From assembly GCA_029213195.1 (NCBI GenBank), contig JARGNI010000020.1, positions 39,947 through 103,946 on the forward strand: DNA of 64,000 nt. Reading direction: 5' to 3'. The DNA comes from Verrucomicrobiales bacterium (GTDB lineage Bacteria; Verrucomicrobiota; Verrucomicrobiia; Verrucomicrobiales; DEV007). The position numbers were made by a program, and so were the translations under genes. Positions 8,926 to 16,381 of this stretch are shown here, piece by piece; the stretch's first letter is position 1; each line of letters opens with the position of its first letter. The notes under the pieces are model-generated. The model worked only from the letters and a program-made list of their open reading frames with translations. It was not told the DNA's origin and did not search any database.

Positions 8926-10576
8926 CGATCGCATATTTTGTGGCCGCCAGTCTCTTCGCCGCAGCCTTCCAGTAGTCCTTGAAAGCATCGTTTCCCTTGA
9001 CCTTCCCAATGAGGTCTTTGCCCGTCGTCTTCTTCAGGTATTCATTGTAATCCTTGAGCTTTCCGTCCCATTCATTGGCCTTGGAAACGAGGGGTTCCTT
9101 ACTTGTCACCAACTCCCCCAGAAGATTCATGGCCTCCGCGACTTCCCCGGAAGGTCTCTGGATGTTCTTGGTGAATCGCTTCAAATTCGAAGACCCAGAT
9201 TTCCCCTTCGCGGCGTCCTCCATGTCTTTCTTGATGGCATTGGCGAGCCCAAGCAGCATCCAGACCTTTCGATTTCCGGGTGAAGCCTTCTCGATCATCT
9301 CCCCGACCTTCTTTTCATAGACCCCTTGCCAGCCAAACTCATCGCCTGCAGCTCCCGTTGCGTTCTCCGGCCTCTCGATCGGCTCGAGTCGGATCGTCGG
9401 CATCCAACTCTTGTAATCGGGATAATCTCCGAGCGGGAAGTTGCACTGGTGATTCCCGTAGGCACGCCGAGTGCCCGTTTTTGACTGACCATTGACCGTC
9501 ACCTTGACGATCGCATTCTCGATGGCGGCCCCGCCCATTTTTATCGTAGCCCCCCAGAAACGAAACTCGCCCAGGGGTTTGGAATAGCGAAAACACCGCT
9601 CGATCGTTACCGGATGGTAGTCAGGAGCCGATACCTCCACCCGGACGCGGTAGGCGGGAAGTTCCGACTCCATCTGGAAATCCAAGCTCCCGGAATCCGA
9701 CTCCCCTTCCTCCCCTTTCGGGTTTTCCAACTGAAGGATGTATCGTCCGCTGCGGTCGGTCCTGACCTGAACCTGCTCCCCTCCTCTCACTTTGCCGGTG
9801 ACCACCGCATTCTTGACCCCGACTTTCAGGGCGCGGTCATTGACCCGCCCGACAATCTCGATCTCCCGGGCCGTATCCGAAACCATGAGTTGGCCGAGCC
9901 GATGAGGGTAGCCCTTCTTCATGCAGGCCAGGATCACCATCTGCTTACCCCGCACGCTCGCTTCGAGAGGATGAGGGCTGTGCAGGAAATGCGTCACCAT
10001 CCACCGAGATCCGACCGAGTGGGAAAGAACTCCCCTGAGACGCATCTCGTAGCAGGATTCCGGAACGGTGAAGGAAGCCTCGAAGGGGATGGTAGCTGTC
10101 TCCTCAAACGGGTCCGTGCGCTCCTTCCTCGGGGACACGTCCACGGCTTCCGTCACGAGATGCATGGATCCGCCTTCCGCCACTTTGAGTTCCTGCCGCT
10201 CGTTTTTCAGATCGGAGAGCAAGGTCCAGGCCGCTCCCCGATCCTGGTAGAGGTCGCCTTGAGCCCCCATCGTATCGGGCAGCAAAGGCCAGGCCTGTTT
10301 CTCGTCCGTCTTGAAATCCAGGTGAATTTCGATCTGATGGCTCACGCGAGTTGTCATGAGGCCGCCTCCGCCCCATCCGCGAGTGACCTTGACTTTCATC
10401 GTCCCTTTGACGACCACCTCGTCACCCGGCAGGTAAGGCCCCTTCGGCTCAACCGATTCGATCGACATCGCCGAGGAAATCCCCCAGGAAACAGATGGCA
10501 TCGCCAGGCACCCCAGCAGGGCAATTACACAGACGCCCCTTCCACCCACCGAATTCAGAATCCTCTGGCAGTCCAT
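8915..10576 (-). CDS. Large secreted beta-rich protein with a carboxypeptidase-regulatory-like domain
   Basis: A 553-residue protein with a signal peptide (hydrophobic core CVIALLGCLAMPSVSWG). The N-terminal 200 residues are beta-rich. Around residues 240-300 a repeat-like Ig fold (VNDRALKVGVKNAVVTGKV, then TDRSGRYILQLENPKG) resembles carboxypeptidase-regulatory or Big-like domains. The C-terminal 150 residues are Lys-rich and helical (GLANAIKKDMEDAAKGKS onward). No catalytic motif is visible. It is the first gene of the four-gene operon, and its promoter must lie in the 10577-10873 interval shared with the divergent VWA gene. The annotation is limited to localisation and fold type. Confidence 0.7.
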   Translation of the reverse strand: MDCQRILNSVGGRGVCVIALLGCLAMPSVSWGISSAMSIESVEPKGPYLPGDEVVVKGTMKVKVTRGWGGGGLMTTRVSHQIEIHLDFKTDEKQAWPLLPDTMGAQGDLYQDRGAAWTLLSDLKNERQELKVAEGGSMHLVTEAVDVSPRKERTDPFEETATIPFEASFTVPESCYEMRLRGVLSHSVGSRWMVTHFLHSPHPLEASVRGKQMVILACMKKGYPHRLGQLMVSDTAREIEIVGRVNDRALKVGVKNAVVTGKVRGGEQVQVRTDRSGRYILQLENPKGEEGESDSGSLDFQMESELPAYRVRVEVSAPDYHPVTIERCFRYSKPLGEFRFWGATIKMGGAAIENAIVKVTVNGQSKTGTRRAYGNHQCNFPLGDYPDYKSWMPTIRLEPIERPENATGAAGDEFGWQGVYEKKVGEMIEKASPGNRKVWMLLGLANAIKKDMEDAAKGKSGSSNLKRFTKNIQRPSGEVAEAMNLLGELVTSKEPLVSKANEWDGKLKDYNEYLKKTTGKDLIGKVKGNDAFKDYWKAAAKRLAATKYAIDEA

Positions 10577-10873
10577 ACCTAATGATGAACGCGTTACCGC
10601 TTCCTACTTTGCAGCAAATGTTCAATCCACCGCGTCGTTTGCGCGGTCAGCGATCGGATTGTGGGCCCAGGCCATGCAACCGCATTGGGATACCAAAGCT
10701 TGGGTTTTTCCTATTCCCGCGTTCCTGGCCCGCCTCGATCCGGCCGAAACAGTGAAGGAGGCGAAGCTCCGAGACCTTGGAAATAGCGCAGAAAGGTGTC
10801 ACAAAATGGGAAGAAATATGCCAATTTAGATGGTGAAGCAGGATTCCTGCCTCGAAACCACACCGACGCGCTC
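10577..10873. promoter_or_regulatory. Divergent intergenic region
   Basis: About 300 bases between the orphan operon (minus) and the TPR-VWA gene (plus). No RNA gene or convincing coding frame is visible. It must hold the promoters of both transcription units, but I cannot pick out specific -35/-10 boxes with confidence. A GTG at 10796 is in frame with the plus-strand gene and could extend it into this interval. Confidence 0.4.
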
Positions 10874-13318
10874 ATGACCATTCTCGAATTGCAAAAAGCC
10901 CTGGAGGAAACGCCGGAAGACTGGGGGCTTCGCCTCCAAGTTGTCGAAGCGCTCATTGCAGAGGGCCATCACAATTCTGCCGTTGAGGTGGTCAATGGGG
11001 GACAGGCTCTCCCGCAGGAGCCAAAACCCTGGCTCGACGCCGCAAAGTGCTATGCCGCCGTCGGAGCGCTCGAACAAGCCCGTGGACTGGTCGCGAGCTC
11101 GCTGGAGATCGACGCGGAATACGAGCCGGCTCTCACCTATCGCAACGAACTCGAGGCCCAGATCGCTGCGACCCCGGTCGCTCTCACCGCCGATGACGTC
11201 GACGAGGAGACAGGCGAGGAGGCTGAAGCTTCTCCCGCCGCCAGCGAAGCGCCCGCCGTCGAAGAAGCCGAAGAAGAAGTGCACGAAGTCGTCCTCGCTC
11301 TCCAGGAAGCCGAACAAGGCGAAGCCATTACGCTCCCCCAGGTCAGCTTTTCGCACGAGGAGATGGATGCGCTTCACGCAGCGGAGGAGGAATCCCGTCG
11401 CCAGCGCGAAGCGACAATCAAGAAGGACCGGATCAACTCCGTTCTCATCACGATCATTCTCCACGTCGTCATCATCCTGCTCCTCGCCGTCGTGGCGACG
11501 AAAGTTCCCCCACGTGTCCCTCCCCAGATCGTGGCTTCTGCAGCTACGGAACAGCAGCAGGACATTATCGAGGACACCAAGATGGAGAAACCCACGGTCG
11601 ATCCCACCACGGCGGTGAACTCCGCCGTCGCGGACATCATCTCCGTCTCCGCGGAATCGAGCTTTTCCGTCTCCAGCCTCGACGTTCCCATCGCTGATGT
11701 CGCGATGGAGAATGTGACCTCGTTCAATCCGTCCATGAGCCTGGGCATGCCGACCTCGTCGGAGTCGAAGATGATGTTCGGCCAACCCATGGAGGGTGAG
11801 GTACTGGGTGTCATTCTCGACGTCTCCGGTTCGATGGCGGAATTCCTCCCCATGGTCGTGCGCGAGGTCGACAAGAACTTCAAGGATTCCCCCGTGGTTT
11901 ATGTGAGGAACATGCTCCTCCGAAACGAACAGGCCGACGCAGAAGTGCGGCTCATCATCCCGGAAGAAGTCATTCCCTACAACCAGGAGCTCAAGACCCG
12001 GACTCCTTACTGGTTCCTCTGGCATGACCTTCCGCGAAAAGCACCCCAGCGCTATGTCGACCGACTGATCGAAACTTTCAAGACCCGCCCGAATCAGTTC
12101 CTCGTGACAGGGCAGTGGAATCACAGTCGCGTTCACTCGGCTCTCGACTTCCTCATGGAAGAGGAAATTGACTCGCTCTACATCTTTTCCGACTTCGAGG
12201 ATTTTGTCGATGAAGACATCGCCCTGACCCTGGGACAGAAACTGGGCCGCCGGAAAATCCGAACCTATCTCCAGCCAGCCACCGGCGGCACCGAGTTTCT
12301 CGATGTGATGACGAAGAAGGTGGCCAATCGCACGCTGGGCAGGCAGATGCCTTCGCTCGTTTCCATCCTCGGTGGCGGCGGTATGAAGGACGACGAGCCC
12401 ACCTCCCTGCTCCTCCCGAAGAAGGAAGAGAAAGAGCTCAGTGTTGATGCGACCTACGCGAAACCGCGAGAGGAAATGATCGGAAAGGAATTCTACTCCT
12501 TCAAACCTCGCAAGGAGTGGACCGAGATCCACCGGATCTCGGAGCCCGAATACGAAGCCGTCTTCTATGGTCCCGAAGCGAGAGTGGCAGTTTTCCTCAA
12601 AGACGATGACGGGGCCTTCATCCAGGAGCCGATCACCTTCCACTACCACAGCATCAAGCAGATCCCGGATCATCCCGACCCCCGCTATCGCTATCGCCAT
12701 CGCAAGTTTCTCCGGCTCGAGGAGGAGCCCAGTTTCGACGGAAAGGAAATCGTCTGGAAGATGGTTCTGGAAGACGAGCTGAAGTTCGAAGTCCACCTCT
12801 ACCTGGGTCGCAAGGGCATGAACGCTACCTATGTCGCCGATCCTCCCACCGATGGGACCTACGACAACGCCTATATTTACTTCCGTGTCCCCGACCTCGC
12901 GCGCGAGCGGAAGGATCTCTACTTCGGCCACGACTTCCCCGCCGAAGGAGTGAAACTGGACGAAGTTCGTGAAGTGGTTCAGCCCAACGAGGTCATCTTC
13001 AATCTCCCCCGCCAATTCCGCGATCGATACGGAACCCGCTGGGCCCAGAAAGGGTTCGAGCCGGGCTACAACACCCGGAAGTTCGATGAACTGATCCGCC
13101 AGCTTCCCGAAGGGGTTCGCGATCTCGTCGTGCAAGGCCCCTCTTTTGGACCGAGGAAGTTCCACGCGCGCACCACCAGTAGCAAGATCCTGCTCCATGG
13201 CGGATCCCACCGAAGCGATATCGAACCCTGGGAGGCTTTCCACGCGCGTCTCGTACGCTCGAGGGATGAGCGAACTCGCTTTACCAAGACCGAGGCCATC
13301 CAGATCGAAATCGAGTGA
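10874..13318 (+). CDS. TPR-TM-VWA domain membrane protein
   Basis: About 814 residues from ATG 10874. A GTG at 10796 would add 26 residues that look unlike the rest. Residues 1-100 form TPR-like helices (MTILELQKALEETPEDWGLR onward). A long acidic Glu/Ala-rich linker covers about 100-160. One membrane helix lies near 187-210 (INSVLITIILHVVIILLLAV), so the N-terminus is cytoplasmic and the rest extracytoplasmic. A von Willebrand A domain begins at about 310 with GVILDVSGSMAEF, whose DxSxS (316-320) is the first MIDAS metal motif. A C-terminal beta-rich region of about 250 residues contains repeated FYG/FKPRKEW-type segments and no motif I know. It probably senses load or assembles an envelope complex; that role is inference. 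It stands alone in its operon. Confidence 0.85.
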   Translation: MTILELQKALEETPEDWGLRLQVVEALIAEGHHNSAVEVVNGGQALPQEPKPWLDAAKCYAAVGALEQARGLVASSLEIDAEYEPALTYRNELEAQIAATPVALTADDVDEETGEEAEASPAASEAPAVEEAEEEVHEVVLALQEAEQGEAITLPQVSFSHEEMDALHAAEEESRRQREATIKKDRINSVLITIILHVVIILLLAVVATKVPPRVPPQIVASAATEQQQDIIEDTKMEKPTVDPTTAVNSAVADIISVSAESSFSVSSLDVPIADVAMENVTSFNPSMSLGMPTSSESKMMFGQPMEGEVLGVILDVSGSMAEFLPMVVREVDKNFKDSPVVYVRNMLLRNEQADAEVRLIIPEEVIPYNQELKTRTPYWFLWHDLPRKAPQRYVDRLIETFKTRPNQFLVTGQWNHSRVHSALDFLMEEEIDSLYIFSDFEDFVDEDIALTLGQKLGRRKIRTYLQPATGGTEFLDVMTKKVANRTLGRQMPSLVSILGGGGMKDDEPTSLLLPKKEEKELSVDATYAKPREEMIGKEFYSFKPRKEWTEIHRISEPEYEAVFYGPEARVAVFLKDDDGAFIQEPITFHYHSIKQIPDHPDPRYRYRHRKFLRLEEEPSFDGKEIVWKMVLEDELKFEVHLYLGRKGMNATYVADPPTDGTYDNAYIYFRVPDLARERKDLYFGHDFPAEGVKLDEVREVVQPNEVIFNLPRQFRDRYGTRWAQKGFEPGYNTRKFDELIRQLPEGVRDLVVQGPSFGPRKFHARTTSSKILLHGGSHRSDIEPWEAFHARLVRSRDERTRFTKTEAIQIEIE

Positions 13319-13349
13319 GCCGATCCTTTCCTGACTCTTCTCCCTTCCC

Positions 13350-13365
13350 GCTTCGAACACGAAGC
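13350..13365. terminator. Small hairpin between convergent genes
   Basis: GCTTCG-AACA-CGAAGC is a perfect 6-base stem with a 4-base loop, placed between the convergent stops at 13318 and 13394. It has no clear T-tract, so it is a weak terminator candidate at best. Confidence 0.3.
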
Positions 13366-13393
13366 TGGTGGGAGACCATGAGCGATCCGCTGC

Positions 13394-14602
13394 TTAGATA
13401 TCGCGGCGAATCTCGGATCCTTCGAAGTAGACTCGAATGCGATAGGTGGTGTTCGGGCGAAACTCGATCTCGCCCGTCTTCACGTTGACCCGCTCCGGGA
13501 TCTTTGAAAGCTGCTTGTCGACGACGGCGTGGTAGCCGCGGTCCGAGAAAATATCGATCAGCATCGCCAATGCGAGCGGGTTGGCGAGGACTTCGTCCTC
13601 GTTGTTGACGACAGCCCGTCCCGAGATGGCGTGGCGTTCGATGATGGGGATCATTTTAACATTGATCAGCTCCACGACTTCGCGAAACAGATCACCATCT
13701 TTGCGGGCATACTCATCGAGTCGTTTCACCAACTCCTGCCGAGCATGGACGACCAGCTCGCTGGCGAGAGGAATTCCGCGGATGATCTCAAAGGTCTCGG
13801 GTTCCAATTCGAGAGAGCTCTGATACTGAAGCTCGTTGAGAATATTCTGCTCCACCTCTTCGACCGTGCCCTGGGCATTGATGAGGTGATAGAAAAAGAC
13901 TTCGCGCAACGATTGGAGGGCGTCCCAGGTGCTCTCCTTGAAAATCCGGTAACGACGCTTAGCCGCTTCGACATCCAAGTCGGTGGCCCGAAGCTCCTGC
14001 AGTTCCCCCATCCCGGTCGCTCGCACTTCTTCGTTGTGCTGGGCGATCTGCCTTCCTCGAAAGAGCTGACGTTCGACACTGGTCTTTTCATCAACAAAGA
14101 GAACCATGACATGAATCGTGGGACGGCGAAAATGGCGCGCCGTCGGAGTATCGGAATGGCTCCGGTGGAGTTGCCGAACTTTCTCGACGAGCAACTTCAT
14201 GCACTCGACCTGCACCTTGGTGCGAGGAAATCCGTCGAGGACGGCACCATCGCGGAATTCCGGCTCAAGCATCTTGCGGAGGAGGATTCCCATGACCTCA
14301 CGGTCACCGACGAGCATTCCCTTGTCCTTGAGCGCCTTGGCCTCGGGACTGTTGAGGAGAGAACTCACCACGATCGGAGGACAAGTGAATCCCCGCGCCT
14401 TCATGATGAACTCGGTGTTGGTTCCTTTTCCGGAACCCGGGGCTCCCCCCAGCAGAATGATTTCCTTGGGAAACCGCAGATTCTCCTCGCCTATCTCGTC
14501 GACGAGGCCAGTCCAGACATCCAGGAAGATGACCTGGGCATCTTTGATCTCGTTGTCGGCCAGTTCTTCCGGGGCGACGGCCTCTTCTGCAGGTTTCTCC
14601 AT
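13394..14602 (-). CDS. Adenylate-kinase-like nucleoside monophosphate kinase, enlarged
   Basis: A 402-residue cytoplasmic protein. Residues 53-61 are the P-loop GAPGSGKGT, and the following segment with DGFPRTKVQ matches the NMP-binding region of adenylate kinases. LFVDEKTSVERQLFRGRQ corresponds to the region leading into the LID domain, but the usual zinc or hydrophobic LID core is replaced by a helical segment. The protein is nearly twice the usual Adk length (about 215). The extra 180 C-terminal residues (from LELEPETFEIIRGIPLASEL) contain helical and strand elements and are not a family I know. A 20-residue acidic N-terminal leader is also extra. The kinase fold is clear; the physiological substrate is uncertain. 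Confidence 0.85.
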   Translation of the reverse strand: MEKPAEEAVAPEELADNEIKDAQVIFLDVWTGLVDEIGEENLRFPKEIILLGGAPGSGKGTNTEFIMKARGFTCPPIVVSSLLNSPEAKALKDKGMLVGDREVMGILLRKMLEPEFRDGAVLDGFPRTKVQVECMKLLVEKVRQLHRSHSDTPTARHFRRPTIHVMVLFVDEKTSVERQLFRGRQIAQHNEEVRATGMGELQELRATDLDVEAAKRRYRIFKESTWDALQSLREVFFYHLINAQGTVEEVEQNILNELQYQSSLELEPETFEIIRGIPLASELVVHARQELVKRLDEYARKDGDLFREVVELINVKMIPIIERHAISGRAVVNNEDEVLANPLALAMLIDIFSDRGYHAVVDKQLSKIPERVNVKTGEIEFRPNTTYRIRVYFEGSEIRRDI

Positions 14603-14680
14603 TCTTTGCCCTCTCCCGTTTTTGGCCGTGCCGCAAGTCGGAAAATGACCGTCGACACGATTCCTCCTCGCGAGGAAGAA

Positions 14681-15484
14681 TCACTTCCCTCCGGCGTCCA
14701 CCCGAGCCGCGATATCATCGCGCATCGCGAGGACGGAATCGAGATAGGCTTTCTCCGCCTCTCCGATCTTCGGAAAGCCTTCCCCGGAGATGGGCTGATC
14801 CAGTGCGAGACGCATCGCGTTGTGCATGAGATAGCGCCCCGTGACCACATTCATGTGAATCGCATCGCGATAGACATCCTCGATCTTCTTAAAAGGCGCT
14901 TTCCCGGCCCCGATATCGGTCGCGACCTGGTGGAGTAGATTCTGGGCATAGGTAAGTCGAAATTCCCGGTCGGGATGCACCCCCCGGAGAGTTTCCAACA
15001 GCTTTCGAAAATAGACGGGGCTGTGCTGCATTTTTCCGCCTGCATTTTTCTTGGCATACTCCTCGACCCGATACTCGGACTTGGCCCAACCGGTGTGGAG
15101 AATGATGGTGGCATCCGGCTGCATCGCAATCAACTCGGAGACCACCGCCGCATCCTCCATCAGCGTGCTGCCATAATGGATCTGGAGGGAAACGTAGTCG
15201 TATTGCTTCTCCTTGAGCGCCTGCGGCCACAAGGTCGAAGTCTTCACGCAGGGTTTATCCGGATTTTCGTAGATGAAAGGAAGACTCTTTCCACAGTCGA
15301 CATGCCATTGCACATCCCCGTCGAGCTTGGAGGGCACCGTGTCCCAAGTCAGCGAATTGCCAATCAGGTAGTAGGAAGGTTTCGAAGCTCCCTCTCCAGA
15401 CTTCTCCCCGGGCTTGTCATCGGCGAAGGCCAACCCACCGATTGAAAGAAGAACCCATGCGAAAACAGATATCCAACGAATCAT
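14681..15484 (-). CDS. Secreted SGNH-hydrolase-like protein
   Basis: About 268 residues. The start at 15484 gives a clean signal peptide (MIRWISVFAWVLLSIGGLAFA); the longer frame to 15577 adds 31 unlikely residues. The mature protein begins with YLIGNSLTWDTV, which matches the GNSL/GDSL block carrying the catalytic Ser of SGNH hydrolases. LQIHYGSTLMEDAAVVSEL and TYAQNLLHQV lie at positions of later blocks, and DAIHMNVVTGRYLM has the D-x-x-H pattern of the last block (Asp and His). It may deacylate a carbohydrate or lipid in the periplasm. The family call is moderate because blocks II and III are not clear-cut. Confidence 0.75.
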   Translation of the reverse strand: MIRWISVFAWVLLSIGGLAFADDKPGEKSGEGASKPSYYLIGNSLTWDTVPSKLDGDVQWHVDCGKSLPFIYENPDKPCVKTSTLWPQALKEKQYDYVSLQIHYGSTLMEDAAVVSELIAMQPDATIILHTGWAKSEYRVEEYAKKNAGGKMQHSPVYFRKLLETLRGVHPDREFRLTYAQNLLHQVATDIGAGKAPFKKIEDVYRDAIHMNVVTGRYLMHNAMRLALDQPISGEGFPKIGEAEKAYLDSVLAMRDDIAARVDAGGK

Positions 15485-15618
15485 GGAGCGATCGTAGAAT
15501 GGCAGGTGCTCTTCTGCCACTCCCTGATCCCGTCCCACCAAGATAGCGGGTGGCACCTTCATGGGCAAAAAAGACATGGCTTCCCCCCTCCTTTTCCTGT
15601 CATAGTTCCCGCCGGTCC

Positions 15619-16362
15619 ATGCATCCTCGTCTTCTCATCCCCCTGTTTTCCTTGATCCCTCTCGCGTTCGGAATTTCTTCCCCGGATGAAACGCCTGAAG
15701 GATTCCGTTCTCTTTTCGACGGAAAGACCCTCAAAGGATGGACCGTTCCAGAGGGCGACAACGGACACTGGAAAGTCCTCGGCGGGGTCATCGACTACGA
15801 TGCTCAGTCCGAAGCCCAGGGGGAGAAACATCTCTGGAGTGCCGAAGAGTTCGGCGATTTTGAACTCCGTATCGACTGGAGGATCAAGGAGACGACAGGA
15901 TTCTATCCAGTCCCCTATGTCCTCCCCGATGGCTCCTATGTCAGGGACGAGGCGGGAAAGAAAATCACCCACCCCATGCCCAATGCCGACTCCGGAATCT
16001 ACCTGCGCGGCGAAGGAAAGTATCAGCTCAACATCTGGTGCTGGCCGATCGGTTCCGGAGAAGTCTATGGGATTCGGAACAATGAAGACCAGCCGCCGGA
16101 AATCCGGGCCGGGGTCACACCGAACCGCAAAGCTGATCGTCCGATCGGGGAATGGAACACCTTCCAGATCACGATGAAAGGAGACCGTCTCACCGTCGTC
16201 CTCAACGATCACCTCATCATCGAAGACGCCCTCCTTCCCGAGATCCCCGAACGCGGCCGGTTGGCCCTTCAGCATCACGGCGGAAAAAAGGCGGACGGAA
16301 CCTGGTCCCCCGCTTCCAGCCTGGTGCAATTTCGAAATATCTTTATCCGCGAGTTGAAGTAA
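15619..16362 (+). CDS. DUF1080 (3-keto-disaccharide hydrolase family) secreted protein
   Basis: 247 residues from ATG 15619, which gives a signal peptide (MHPRLLIPLFSLIPLAFG); in-frame upstream codons to 15550 do not look coding. The DUF1080 signature is clear: GFRSLFDGKTLKGWTVP, then HWKVLGGVIDYD, then DFELRIDWRIK. NADSGIYLRGEGKYQLNIW and the C-terminal ALQHHGGKK with VQFRNIFIREL complete the jelly-roll. Members are annotated as 3-keto-disaccharide hydrolases or laminin-G-like carbohydrate-binding proteins, common in PVC and Bacteroidota genomes. The full domain length is present. The TPR-redoxin gene starts 20 bases downstream on the same strand and is probably co-transcribed. Confidence 0.92.
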   Translation: MHPRLLIPLFSLIPLAFGISSPDETPEGFRSLFDGKTLKGWTVPEGDNGHWKVLGGVIDYDAQSEAQGEKHLWSAEEFGDFELRIDWRIKETTGFYPVPYVLPDGSYVRDEAGKKITHPMPNADSGIYLRGEGKYQLNIWCWPIGSGEVYGIRNNEDQPPEIRAGVTPNRKADRPIGEWNTFQITMKGDRLTVVLNDHLIIEDALLPEIPERGRLALQHHGGKKADGTWSPASSLVQFRNIFIRELK

Positions 16363-16381
16363 TCGCCCTCCCCTTTCCTCC

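Noticed and set aside
10826..13360. An 844-codon antisense frame opposite the VWA gene.
   Set aside because: The frame on the other strand carries the domains and membrane helix. Very long antisense frames are expected from the strong GC bias at third positions.
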